Positions 1-7,889 of a stretch of 64,000 nt of DNA are shown in pieces. The translations under genes were made by a program, and so were the position numbers. The stretch spans positions 62,001 to 126,000 of the forward strand of contig RDOF01000002.1 of assembly GCA_011365025.1 (NCBI GenBank). Direction: 5' to 3'. This DNA comes from Candidatus Thorarchaeota archaeon. Lineage in GTDB: Archaea; Asgardarchaeota; Thorarchaeia; Thorarchaeales; Thorarchaeaceae. How positions within the stretch are numbered: the first letter of the stretch is position 1; every line of letters starts with the position of its first letter. The notes under the pieces were generated by a model. It had not been told where the DNA came from and did not search any database. It saw only the letters and a list, made by a program, of their open reading frames with translations.

Positions 1-408
1 AACACATTGCTTATTCCTGAGATAGTAGCTGGATCAGTAAAAGGGACGAGAAATGTTCTCAGATGGGCTGGAATGCTTGACAGTCCCTGCGAAGCAATTA
101 CCGAATTCGACGTACCTCAGCCTGCATTCCGTCTCAAGCGAATTGACCATCCATATGCCCCTGAGTCTGGCCTCATCAAGTTTCTTGTTGGTCCTGGGGA
201 AGAGGTGTCTGCAGAACAACCCATTGCGAAATACACCGACATTTTTGGAAGGCCAATTGGCGATGGCTTTCTTCGTACAGACCACGATGGCTACATGATT
301 GCACTCAGGTCCCAAATGACTGTATATCCTCATATGTCTATATCCGAAATGGGTATTGAGGATGATGCCGAAATGGTATCTCCATTCCCCTTGAAAGAGC
401 CCAACTGA
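1..408 (+). CDS. Aspartoacylase / succinylglutamate desuccinylase family protein, C-terminal fragment
   Basis: The frame is open to the left edge, so only about 135 C-terminal residues are visible; a TTG at position 7 is an internal codon rather than a start. The fragment shows the small beta-barrel domain that ends this zinc carboxypeptidase-like (M14-related) family: a glycine-rich turn (VGPGEEVSAEQPIA), then a strand pair around DIFGRPIG and DHDGYMIAL. Members hydrolyse N-acyl amino acids or related amides in the cytoplasm. The zinc-binding N-terminal domain would lie upstream of the window, so catalytic competence cannot be judged. The gene converges on the minus-strand gene ending at 413. 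The family call rests on this domain alone. Confidence 0.6.
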   Translation, partial: NTLLIPEIVAGSVKGTRNVLRWAGMLDSPCEAITEFDVPQPAFRLKRIDHPYAPESGLIKFLVGPGEEVSAEQPIAKYTDIFGRPIGDGFLRTDHDGYMIALRSQMTVYPHMSISEMGIEDDAEMVSPFPLKEPN

Positions 409-412
409 GTTC

Positions 413-1144
413 CTAGAGAGCTTGTCGAAGCAGAGGCTTTTTCTTGGACGCCGTTATATCGATAGGAATTACAGCTTCAGGACGCCTTGCAAGGCGACGA
501 AAGAGGGACAAGTCATGAAACGATGCCTGCCTGTTCAGACATACCACTACACCGCATCTGGAGCATACATATCTGAGAGCTGCTTCAGGAGTTGGCGATT
601 CGCCAAGTTCGCTGACTAGGCTCTCAAAGTCAACTGGGAATAGCAAGGGCTTGCTAGCAGCTACTGACTTGAAGACTAGTGATTGTATCCGACTCTGTCG
701 TATAGCAGGCTGGTCCTCAGTTCTGTAAAGATGCAGTATTAGGCGCATTACTGCAGAGAGTGCACAGGAGAGTTCGTAATCAGCCACGTTGAAATGCTTC
801 TCAAAACCCTCCTCCACTGCTCCTGTTTCCCATAATGCGAATTGCTCTAGTCCACTGTGTTTTTCAGAGGGCAGAACGTCCTCAACAACCCTTCCTTCTT
901 TCTTCCCTCGGCCAAACCATATTGACACTCCCTGTGGGATATGTGCTGGACGTGTACAAAAGGCATACCAACCATCAACGGGTTTCGTCATAAGAAGACT
1001 AGATATCTCCTTTTGACCATCCAGAAGATGTGCAGGGACCCATATGGTATGATCTTCGCATCCAAGTTCACCACAGAGGGTGCAGAAGTAGACTCTCTTC
1101 CCAGCAGAAGAGATTCCTTTACGATTGCATTCCTCGCATCTCAT
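413..1144 (-). CDS. Hypothetical protein with N-terminal cysteine-rich zinc finger
   Basis: I do not recognise this 243-residue protein. The N-terminus holds a compact metal-binding set, C3-x2-C6, C21-x2-C24, C29 and H32, resembling a treble-clef or B-box-like finger. A second CSRCGVVVC cluster lies near the C-terminus, followed by a basic segment. The middle is helical, without membrane segments. ATG at 1144 is preferred over the adjacent in-frame TTG at 1147. The zinc sites suggest nucleic-acid or protein binding, but no substrate can be named. It converges with the aspartoacylase fragment, with a 4-bp gap. Confidence 0.6.
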   Translation of the reverse strand: MRCEECNRKGISSAGKRVYFCTLCGELGCEDHTIWVPAHLLDGQKEISSLLMTKPVDGWYAFCTRPAHIPQGVSIWFGRGKKEGRVVEDVLPSEKHSGLEQFALWETGAVEEGFEKHFNVADYELSCALSAVMRLILHLYRTEDQPAIRQSRIQSLVFKSVAASKPLLFPVDFESLVSELGESPTPEAALRYVCSRCGVVVCLNRQASFHDLSLFRRLARRPEAVIPIDITASKKKPLLRQAL

Positions 1145-1341
1145 CAATGATTTCCCAGCCGAGTGCAGTCAATGGACCAATTTCCAAGAAGTGTCCTCAT
1201 TTAGTTCGATTTCCATTGTGCAAATTGGAGCCACAGCTTCATACACGCCGACGCTTTTATTCACCCACAATTTGAGGTGCTACGCATGTCTGCTTTGGTT
1301 TGGGTCTGCGCAGTGGCCTAGCTGAAACATAAGAAGGAAAT

Positions 1342-1363
1342 GTTACTGTGAGCACACAGTAAC
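1342..1363. promoter_or_regulatory. Perfect inverted repeat, candidate operator
   Basis: Two perfect 9-base arms (GTTACTGTG and CACAGTAAC) flank a 4-base loop. The repeat sits just upstream of an A/T-rich TATA-like stretch (1369-1384) and about 56 bases before the small winged-helix gene at 1419. The symmetry and position suit a dimeric repressor, most simply autoregulation by that protein. A transcript hairpin is the alternative. Confidence 0.45.
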
Positions 1364-1368
1364 GCATA

Positions 1369-1384
1369 CTTAAGTTAATTATTA
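1369..1384 (+). promoter_or_regulatory. TATA-like promoter element of the small winged-helix gene
   Basis: The A/T-rich segment TTAAGTTAATTATTA lies 35-50 bases before the TTG start at 1419 and directly after the palindrome at 1342-1363. That is the usual spacing for an archaeal TATA box upstream of a short leader. This is inferred from composition and position only. Confidence 0.35.
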
Positions 1385-1418
1385 CAGTCTTAATTAATCA
1401 ATTAAAGGGTGGTTAGAA

Positions 1419-1661
1419 TTGACAAGTATTAGCCATTTCACAGGAGAGAATGATATCAAGTTAACAAAAAGCCAATCGATTGTTCTAGACCTCCTGCGAA
1501 AGCACGGGAAGAGAGGAGTAACACCCAAACAACTCATGGAGGAGATCTCCTTCGCTCCTCGAACGGTTAGATATGCGCTTCGGAAACTTCTTGGAAAGAA
1601 AATGATTAAGCGTATTCCTTGCTTGGAAGACATGCGACAGTGGATATATCTGCCTGCCTAG
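1419..1661 (+). CDS. Small winged helix-turn-helix DNA-binding protein
   Basis: An 80-residue protein that is almost entirely one winged-helix domain: helix 1 (KSQSIVLDLLRKHG), a turn and recognition helix (TPKQLMEEISFAPRTVRYALRKL), then a wing (KKMIKRIPCLEDMRQWIYLPA). It resembles MarR/ArsR-type folds without an effector domain, so it is probably a simple dimeric repressor or chromatin-like factor. The start is TTG, preceded by a purine-rich AAAGGGTGG at about 1404-1412. The perfect palindrome upstream suggests autoregulation. Its regulon cannot be told from the window. Confidence 0.7.
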   Translation: MTSISHFTGENDIKLTKSQSIVLDLLRKHGKRGVTPKQLMEEISFAPRTVRYALRKLLGKKMIKRIPCLEDMRQWIYLPA

Positions 1662-1682
1662 TCTAATCTTCAAATGACCGGT

Positions 1683-3128
1683 CTAGGCGGCTCGAATCTC
1701 TATCTTGCCAACTGAATTATCTATTCCTGCAAAAAGGACTTTGCCATGAGCCTTCACGAGTTCAGAGTAGATGTCAATAGGATTGTCCAAATTCGCCAGC
1801 GAGTTAGAGTTGTATGCACAGATAGCGATGATGGGGATATCAAGAATCGTATGAAGTGCCTTCTCGTATTCAACCAACTCGTCTACCAAGGAATGGTCTA
1901 TAAAGCAGCTCATCTCGCCCGTCACTCTTAGTCCATTAAATCCCTTTGCCAGTGCTTCATGATAGTATTCTTCCCATGAGTTCATTACATCAACAATGCT
2001 AAACTTGCCATTTTTGATATACAGGTCACTATAGTCCAGAATGGAGAGCGCACCCGATTCTTCGTATTTCGAAACATCAATTCCATATGCTTTCATGAAA
2101 TGACGAACCTCTTCAGGTGTTTCCTCAGCGCATACGTATTTCGCTGCCTCGCCTCTTGAGAGCCCCTGTTCAACATAGTAGAAGAGTGTTCTTCTCTTCG
2201 CTTCCACCGAGTCATATACCAGAATTACGTGATCTCGTGGTTTCAAACGATTGATGATGCGGTTCATTTTTTGCGAAGAAGAAAGCTGGAAATCTTTCCA
2301 GTCCAAGGATTCGCCGTACAACTCCTCGTAATCACGGTAAATCAGACTTACCATACTTGTGTCATCAGTCCAGAGGCACTTGTTCTCAGTCATAGTTCCC
2401 TCTGCTGATGTGGTTATCATCACTTCATTCCCGTCGAAGATTATGTAGCGACTTGGAATTTGCTCCACATATCTCAACGCAAAGGAGTTGTTTGGCACAT
2501 GCTTTGATAGAGCGGCAGGAATCTTGTTCTCATCATCAGGGCATTCGGTGATTAAGCGAACCCTTACTTTTCGATTTGCAGCCCCGCGCAGTGCATCGGA
2601 GTATTTCATTACAAATCGAATGATATTGTCACTCGAATCAACCACATCAATTCCTGATTCGCTGGTTTCTATTAGCGTGTTGACCCTTGCAGCAACTGCA
2701 TCTCTCTCCACTAGTAGTGTGAAATGCGATCCTTCCTTCTCAATTTCTGTTGGAACTGAAACCGAATTGAAGTTTGTAATGAGTTCTTGCTTCTTTGCCT
2801 GCAATCTGGCCAACTCTCCCTTTGCTTCATCTTCTTTTCGTCTAATGAGCATTGAGAGTCCCTCCTCTAGCGGAATTGCTCTTACTCTAACTGGCCTTCC
2901 GAGGATTCTGTCCACCAATCCAGACTTCTCGAGTTTTGGGAGGGTTCTGTACACCTCTTCCCTTCGAATGGATGCGACCTTCGATATTTTACTGGCAGAT
3001 GCAGTACCTAGCTTAACTGCGGCAAGATACACTCTTGCCTCATAGGGCGTCAGACCGAACTCGGATAGTTTTCTTGCACCTTCCTCTATCTGACTCAAAC
3101 CTACTTCCTCCGTGGTCTCCCACAACAT
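1683..3128 (-). CDS. TrmB-family transcriptional regulator with C-terminal MEDS sensory domain
   Basis: The protein has 481 residues. Residues about 15-80 form a TrmB winged helix (FGLTPYEARVYLAAVKLG; SIRREEVYRTLPKLEKSGLV), followed by a charged coiled coil (90-115). Residues about 130-265 resemble the TrmB C-terminal effector region (IIFDGNEVMITTSAEG). Residues about 290-480 match the MEDS domain found in regulators of methanogens and methylotrophs (DHVILVYDSVEAKRRTLFYYVEQGL). MEDS is thought to sense small hydrocarbon-derived or cofactor signals, but the ligand is unknown. The start is ATG with no clear Shine-Dalgarno sequence. It diverges from tspO. The combination of a full TrmB and a MEDS domain in one chain suggests dual-input control. 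Confidence 0.8.
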   Translation of the reverse strand: MLWETTEEVGLSQIEEGARKLSEFGLTPYEARVYLAAVKLGTASASKISKVASIRREEVYRTLPKLEKSGLVDRILGRPVRVRAIPLEEGLSMLIRRKEDEAKGELARLQAKKQELITNFNSVSVPTEIEKEGSHFTLLVERDAVAARVNTLIETSESGIDVVDSSDNIIRFVMKYSDALRGAANRKVRVRLITECPDDENKIPAALSKHVPNNSFALRYVEQIPSRYIIFDGNEVMITTSAEGTMTENKCLWTDDTSMVSLIYRDYEELYGESLDWKDFQLSSSQKMNRIINRLKPRDHVILVYDSVEAKRRTLFYYVEQGLSRGEAAKYVCAEETPEEVRHFMKAYGIDVSKYEESGALSILDYSDLYIKNGKFSIVDVMNSWEEYYHEALAKGFNGLRVTGEMSCFIDHSLVDELVEYEKALHTILDIPIIAICAYNSNSLANLDNPIDIYSELVKAHGKVLFAGIDNSVGKIEIRAA

Positions 3129-3210
3129 ATTGGCAATCTTCCATTTTACCGTTTTGGCCCCTACTCAATCTCCTCTGCAATCCTGACGTCGGCATTTCTT
3201 CAATATAGTT

Positions 3211-3220
3211 AATTTTATAA
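3211..3220 (+). promoter_or_regulatory. TATA box of the tspO-like gene
   Basis: AATTTTATAA lies about 35-44 bases before the ATG at 3255, and a GAGGG ribosome-binding site sits at 3243-3247. The position is typical of an archaeal TATA box with a short leader. Confidence 0.45.
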
Positions 3221-3254
3221 GGAATAATTGGTGAAATTAATCGAGGGTTACATA

Positions 3255-4067
3255 ATGAGTTCTAATAACAGTCGTTCTCTAATTCAATGGCTGAACCTAG
3301 TTTTTATTTTCGCAATGATTCTCGTGAATATCCTTGCGAACGTGTTGCCAATCAATGGCAGGCTTACATATGAGATATCGGACTACTATCCCAATTTGTT
3401 TACGCCGCCAGGATTTGTGTTTTCAATCTGGTTCGTAATCTACACACTACTGATAGTGTTCGCTTTCTATCAATTCCGTCCCAGTGAACGGGGCAAGGAA
3501 TACTTGCAGCAGATTGGTCCACTCTACGTCATTGGCGCAGTGATTAACATCCTCTGGATCTTCACTTTCCACTATTCTTACGGTGTTCCTGAGCTGTTTG
3601 TGGTGACAGAGTTCCTAATTGTGGGACTGCTTATCGTCCTTCTTTTGAAGTACATTCGTTTGCAGATAGGAATACAGTCTGTACCGCGGCGTGAGAAGCT
3701 TGGCGTTCACCTTCCTGTGAGCGTCTATCTTGGATGGATATCACTTGCCACCATTGCTAGTACGGCCTCCGTTCTCAATCTGCTTATTCCCGGAATCCCG
3801 ATCGCAACGCAGGAGTTCTGGACTGCTGCAGTGATTATCATTGCATTGTTAATCACAGCCTTGATGCTCATTCTACGTCATGACTTTGCCTTTGGCTTGG
3901 TTGTGATATGGGCTTCATACGGAATTACCAGCGCAAATGTGGCAATCCCGGTCATCTTCTATGCGGCTCTTGCTACCGTGCTGGCTGTAGCTCTGATGAT
4001 TCTGTTCCTTCCATTTCTGAGAAAGACCGGATATCTGGAGTACTACAAACTCAAGGCAGGCGAGTAG
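3255..4067 (+). CDS. TspO/MBR family tryptophan-rich sensory protein
   Basis: A polytopic membrane protein of 270 residues. The TspO/MBR signature appears near the N-terminus (NVLPINGRLTYEISDYYP, then FTPPGFVFSIWFVIYTLL), followed by further hydrophobic helices to residue about 260. This is longer than the usual 160-residue TspO and has extra C-terminal helices, as in the larger TspO-like group. The family binds porphyrins or sterols and is linked to oxidative and light stress. That fits the neighbouring msrA and the photolyase a few genes on. ATG 3255 is chosen because of the GAGGG upstream; an in-frame TTG at 3228 would overlap the promoter region. Confidence 0.75.
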   Translation: MSSNNSRSLIQWLNLVFIFAMILVNILANVLPINGRLTYEISDYYPNLFTPPGFVFSIWFVIYTLLIVFAFYQFRPSERGKEYLQQIGPLYVIGAVINILWIFTFHYSYGVPELFVVTEFLIVGLLIVLLLKYIRLQIGIQSVPRREKLGVHLPVSVYLGWISLATIASTASVLNLLIPGIPIATQEFWTAAVIIIALLITALMLILRHDFAFGLVVIWASYGITSANVAIPVIFYAALATVLAVALMILFLPFLRKTGYLEYYKLKAGE

Positions 4068-4087
4068 AAGCCTATCCTCTTCAATAG

Positions 4088-4125
4088 GGCGGTGGTTGAT
4101 TGCCACTGCCTCTCCTTTCCTCTTT
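4088..4125 (+). terminator. Hairpin followed by pyrimidine-rich tract
   Basis: GGCGGTGG (4088-4095) can pair with CCACTGCC (4103-4110) with one G-U pair. A C/T-rich run to about 4125 follows. It lies just after the tspO-like gene, so a transcription end is likely. Confidence 0.4.
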
Positions 4126-4163
4126 CTATTCGCTAATTAAGACAAATAACAGAAGGTGAGAAT

Positions 4164-4694
4164 ATGGAAATAGCTACTTTTGGAGGTGGCTGCTTCTGGT
4201 GTGTAGAAGCAGTTTACCAGGAAATAAAGGGTGTATCCTCAGTTACTTCCGGATATGCCGGTGGACATGTTGAGAATCCTACCTACAAACAAGTGACAAC
4301 TGGCACTACTGGACATGCAGAAGTTGTCCAGATACAATACGACCCAGAAGAAGTCTCGTATGAGGAGGTTCTTGAGGTGTTCTTTGGAACCCACGACCCA
4401 ACAACAAAGAATCGTCAGGGAAATGATGTTGGCCCTCAGTATCGATCGATAATCCTCTATCATAATGAAGAGCAGAGAGCGATTGCTGAGGCAGTCAAGG
4501 CAAGACTTGATTCGAGTCGCAAGTGGAAGAATCCCATCGTCACCGAGATAGTCCCCTTTACGAAATTCTATCCAGCTGAAGACTACCACCAAAACTACTA
4601 TCGAAGCAACCCGCGCCAGGGCTATTGCCGATACATCATCAGTCCGAAGTTGGACAAGCTGAAGCGCGATTTCACGTTGAAGCTGACTATCTAG
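4164..4694 (+). CDS. msrA: Peptide methionine sulfoxide reductase MsrA
   Basis: A full-length MsrA of 176 residues. It has the active-site motif [13 protein letters not shown] with the catalytic Cys near residue 10, the [13 protein letters not shown] segment, [11 protein letters not shown], and the HDPTT/GPQYRS substrate pocket. It reduces methionine-S-sulfoxide in proteins and peptides using thioredoxin-like donors in the cytosol. The second cysteine of the CFWC motif, plus CRY near the C-terminus, may act as resolving cysteines. ATG 4164 follows a GAAGGTGAG ribosome-binding site at about 4151-4159, with an A/T-rich promoter-like stretch before it. It sits next to tspO, consistent with an oxidative-stress group. 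Confidence 0.95.
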   Translation: MEIATFGGGCFWCVEAVYQEIKGVSSVTSGYAGGHVENPTYKQVTTGTTGHAEVVQIQYDPEEVSYEEVLEVFFGTHDPTTKNRQGNDVGPQYRSIILYHNEEQRAIAEAVKARLDSSRKWKNPIVTEIVPFTKFYPAEDYHQNYYRSNPRQGYCRYIISPKLDKLKRDFTLKLTI

Positions 4695-4699
4695 AATCT

Positions 4700-4963
4700 T
4701 CAGCCCTTCTTGGATTTCTTTCCAATAGACATGACTGCTTGAAATGCTAGATGCTTGGCTGCTTCCTTTTTCGAGGCAATTTCCTTGGCTTGAGCAAGAA
4801 TCTCCTCAAACATTTCTTCACGCTCGGCCATGACTTGCTGAAGAAAGGTGGCAATTTCTTTTGACTTGCTTCCAAAGATCCAAAGCTCGACAAGTGCATC
4901 CATTATTTCTGCCATTCTTGCGCTGAGCCTACACATAACGGAAACATCCCTCTTCCTCTTCAT
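4700..4963 (-). CDS. Small helical / coiled-coil hypothetical protein
   Basis: About 87 residues, highly charged and helical (KSKEIATFLQQVMAEREEMFEEILAQAKEIASKKEAAKHLA), ending in a lysine-rich tail; no metal site or membrane helix. The frame extends to 5002, but ATG 4963 is favoured because a TATA-like TTATAAGATTTATG (minus strand, about 5004-5018) lies at a sensible distance before it. It converges with msrA, leaving 5 bases between stops. No family is recognised; a protein-interaction or nucleoid role is possible. Confidence 0.5.
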   Translation of the reverse strand: MKRKRDVSVMCRLSARMAEIMDALVELWIFGSKSKEIATFLQQVMAEREEMFEEILAQAKEIASKKEAAKHLAFQAVMSIGKKSKKG

Positions 4964-5070
4964 AGCGTACAAAACCAAAATACAACTATTTAGAACCATC
5001 ATAAATCTTATAATGCGAAATATGGGGCTATGAAGGCCGTTTTCACCCCTCTTGATTCAGAATTAATCAT

Positions 5071-5082
5071 AGTTAATATATA
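5071..5082 (+). promoter_or_regulatory. TATA box of acidic surface-protein gene
   Basis: GTTAATATATAT lies about 33-44 bases before the GTG at 5115. The ATG at 5082 is the end of this TATA element and therefore unlikely to be a start codon. Confidence 0.5.
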
Positions 5083-5114
5083 TGGTTGGGCAATGGTTCT
5101 CCTCGGTGAATAAT

Positions 5115-6236
5115 GTGAAAACGCGTCACCTCTTTGGAAAAACTCTGCTCGTTATGATGCTCTTCCTGCTTGTTTCGTCTGCAGCTGTAGTGAATGCTCA
5201 GACTGATTCTCAGGAAGATGGCCAAGATGATGAGGTAGAGGATGAGTTTGATGACACAACAATCGAAACCTCCGATGATAATCATGATGATGACGATGAT
5301 GGTGTGAGCGACGATGATGAATCCAGAAACGAACGAAACGTGCAGGTGTATGTTACTGAAACAACTGCAGAGATCGAATCGAAACTGGAGTCCAATGGTA
5401 CTGAGAACTCCTTCAAGATTGAAGTTGCTGCCGGACTTAACGGTCTAGAGTTCAAGCTCGAATACGAAACCGAGAATACAACCTTGGAAACCGAGAAGGA
5501 GTTTGAGGTTCAGTTCAAAGAGATTGTTGAATTCATTGATGACAACGGAAACGGCGTATATGACGATGAGTCTGACACCGACGTCCAGACCATGGAGCTA
5601 GCAAGCTTCAACCCAATTGACTATAGAATTGTCAACACGACGAATGGCGATTTGCATATGTTCAATGTTACCACCATGGACGAAGTGTTTACTGCCATAG
5701 TCTACGCAGCCGGTGAGTTTGCTGACATCAATGGAACAATTGTTGCCCCCTCACAGATAAAGATCGACGTCATTATTCGAAACTTCAACTACCTCAATGA
5801 CACATCTCAGCTTGCGCTCAAGGTCAAGCTTGAGGTGTCTGGTGAAACTAGCTATGATGATGAAACCGAGGATGAGGAAGATGGTCGTGCAACCAATGAG
5901 GCTGCAATCGATTTGACCGTTGAAGGCATGGATGGTTTCTTCTCCTGGAAGGAATCCGCCGAGATTGACGGAATCACTTATCCTGTCAATGCCAGCATAG
6001 ATGAGGTTCAGCCCGGGGAACAGAAGCTCTACCTGAACTATGTGCGTGGCAATGAGATAATCCATGATCCAAAGCTTGGCCTTGAGAACATACTTGTTTT
6101 GTCAAGCGACCTTCCAAGCGGAACTGATTTGCCCGGTCTCACTGACTTGCTAGAAAACGATTACCTGCTTCCAGCTATTATTGTTGGCGCCATTGTAGTC
6201 GTAGGCTTGGTTGTTGCTGTCAAGCGCCGCGCTTAA
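5115..6236 (+). CDS. Acidic secreted / membrane-anchored surface protein
   Basis: The protein has 373 residues from GTG 5115, which follows a GGTGA at 5105 and a TATA box. It shows a signal peptide (LLVMMLFLLVSSAAVVNA), a long Asp/Glu-rich stretch, a beta-rich ectodomain, and a C-terminal helix plus basic tail (LLPAIIVGAIVVVGLVVAVKRRA), giving an extracellular protein anchored at its C-terminus. DDNGNGVYDDESD resembles a calcium-binding loop. It is a clear relative of the gene at 55594-56836: both share the signal/acidic linker, the Ca-loop-like segment, a PxxASxDE region and HDPK/SxGL before the anchor. No enzymatic domain is seen; a surface-layer or adhesion role is a guess. Confidence 0.7.
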   Translation: MKTRHLFGKTLLVMMLFLLVSSAAVVNAQTDSQEDGQDDEVEDEFDDTTIETSDDNHDDDDDGVSDDDESRNERNVQVYVTETTAEIESKLESNGTENSFKIEVAAGLNGLEFKLEYETENTTLETEKEFEVQFKEIVEFIDDNGNGVYDDESDTDVQTMELASFNPIDYRIVNTTNGDLHMFNVTTMDEVFTAIVYAAGEFADINGTIVAPSQIKIDVIIRNFNYLNDTSQLALKVKLEVSGETSYDDETEDEEDGRATNEAAIDLTVEGMDGFFSWKESAEIDGITYPVNASIDEVQPGEQKLYLNYVRGNEIIHDPKLGLENILVLSSDLPSGTDLPGLTDLLENDYLLPAIIVGAIVVVGLVVAVKRRA

Positions 6237-6253
6237 ACAACCACGAATCTAAT

Positions 6254-6290
6254 GGAGGAGAGATTGCATTCTCTTCCTCCCTCACTTTTT
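6254..6290 (+). terminator. Hairpin with T-run after surface-protein gene
   Basis: GGAGGAGAG (6254-6262) pairs with CTCTTCCTCC (6271-6280) with one bulged base. It is followed by T5 at 6286-6290, just after the stop codon at 6236. Confidence 0.55.
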
Positions 6291-6340
6291 CTGTTCATCT
6301 AGAACTATTCTAATAGCTCTTCTATGAATGGTTTAGTAGC

Positions 6341-7678
6341 ATGATTCATGAGGAAAGGGTAAGACGACTAAACTCTAATTCAATTCAGGATGGGGATTAC
6401 ATCCTATACTGGATGCAAGCATCTCAGAGAACAGGCTACAACCATGCTCTAGAGCATGCAATTCAATTGGCGAACAAGTACGAATTGCCTCTGGTTGTGT
6501 ACTTTGGATTGACTGATAGATATCCTGAGGCAAATGAACGAAGCTATCTATTCCTCTTGGAGGGACTTGTTGATGCCAAAGCCAGTCTTACCGAGAGAAA
6601 TGTTACCTTTGCTGTTCGTCAAGAAAATCCTAGCTCCGGAGTACTGGAGCTAGCTAAGGAGTGCTCACTCCTTGTTGTGGACCGTGACTATCAACGTCTA
6701 CAAAGGTTCTGGCGTACTCACGTAGCAGCATCAGTCCGGTGCCCAATGATTCAGGTCGAATCTAACGTCATTGTTCCTGTTGAGGTTGCTTCCCCCAAGG
6801 AGGAATACTCCGCCGGAACCTTCCGTCCTAAGATTTACCGAGAACTCAATAGATACCTGCAGCCAGTTGCTCCGAATGTGCCTTTAGCTGACTATAGCAC
6901 AGAAATCACTTCCCTTGATATCAAGAACGCAATGAAGTTTGTGGGCAGTCTTTCAATTGACAGGTCTGCAAAGGGCGTTGATTGGCTCAAGGGCGGACAA
7001 GAGGAAGCAAAGAAGTATCTTTCCAAATTCATCTCAGAAAAGTTGGATTATTTCGACAGACGCCGCAATGACCCATCAGATGACCTCCTCTCTCAAATGA
7101 GTCCCTACCTTCATTTCGGCCAAATCTCTCCCTTGGAGATTGCACTTAGAATCATGGAAACAGGTAGTGAGGGAGCTGAAGCATATCTTGAGGAACTCAT
7201 TGTCCGACGTGAACTTAGCATGAACTTTGTATACTACAATCCCCGGTATGACTCGATTGAATGCCTTCCAAATTGGGCCAAGATCACCCTTCGCCAACAC
7301 GCCACCGACAAACGTGAGTATTTGTATTCGCAGGATGAATTCGAGTTCGCAGAAACGCACGATTCCTACTGGAATGCGGCTCAAGTCGAGATGACCAAGA
7401 CCGGAAAGATGCATGGCTATATGAGAATGTACTGGGGAAAGAAGATACTGGAATGGAGCAAAAGTCCTTCTGAAGCATATGACACTGCTCTGTATCTTAA
7501 CAATAGGTATGAGCTAGACGGTCGGGATCCAAATGGCTATGCTGGTGTGGCCTGGTGCTTTGGAAAGCATGATCGCGCATGGAAAGAACGATTAGTGTTT
7601 GGTAAGGTACGCTACATGAATGCAAGAGGACTGGAGAGGAAATTTGATATTGAAGCCTATGTTCGGCGTGTTAGCTAA
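6341..7678 (+). CDS. phr: Class II CPD deoxyribodipyrimidine photolyase
   Basis: A 445-residue class II photolyase. The N-terminal alpha/beta antenna domain starts at DGDYILYWMQASQRTGYNHALEHA. The C-terminal FAD domain carries the class II signatures (LLSQMSPYLHFGQISPLEIALR; WNAAQVEMTKTGKMHGYMRMYWGKKILEW; LNNRYELDGRDPNGYAGVAWCFGKHDRAW). The enzyme splits UV-induced cyclobutane pyrimidine dimers with reduced FAD and blue light. Length and motifs look complete. ATG 6341 has only a weak ribosome-binding site. Its presence implies at least occasional light exposure, notable in an otherwise anaerobic gene set. Confidence 0.93.
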   Translation: MIHEERVRRLNSNSIQDGDYILYWMQASQRTGYNHALEHAIQLANKYELPLVVYFGLTDRYPEANERSYLFLLEGLVDAKASLTERNVTFAVRQENPSSGVLELAKECSLLVVDRDYQRLQRFWRTHVAASVRCPMIQVESNVIVPVEVASPKEEYSAGTFRPKIYRELNRYLQPVAPNVPLADYSTEITSLDIKNAMKFVGSLSIDRSAKGVDWLKGGQEEAKKYLSKFISEKLDYFDRRRNDPSDDLLSQMSPYLHFGQISPLEIALRIMETGSEGAEAYLEELIVRRELSMNFVYYNPRYDSIECLPNWAKITLRQHATDKREYLYSQDEFEFAETHDSYWNAAQVEMTKTGKMHGYMRMYWGKKILEWSKSPSEAYDTALYLNNRYELDGRDPNGYAGVAWCFGKHDRAWKERLVFGKVRYMNARGLERKFDIEAYVRRVS

Positions 7679-7889
7679 GGTTTCTCCTTCGAGAAGAAGT
7701 GGCTTTGACAGGATTGCCCCACAAGCAAATGGGGGAGTAACCACACGGCCTCAGCCTCAAAGCCTGTATTCCTGCTGAAAGAATGGAAAAGAATATGAGT
7801 TGCGGTCATTCTATGGGCTTTAGGATTGATACAGTGCTGGCGGGTTGGAGAAGCTCATCTGGACGTATCTTATACTAGGTGATCCATCA

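Noticed and set aside
2488..3045. Plus-strand 185-codon frame inside the TrmB-MEDS gene
   Set aside because: Low-complexity, Ser-rich translation opposite a clear regulator gene; antisense shadow.
5082..5114. Upstream ATG at 5082 as the start of the acidic surface protein
   Set aside because: It overlaps a TATA box; the GTG at 5115 has correct promoter and ribosome-binding-site spacing and starts directly before the signal peptide.
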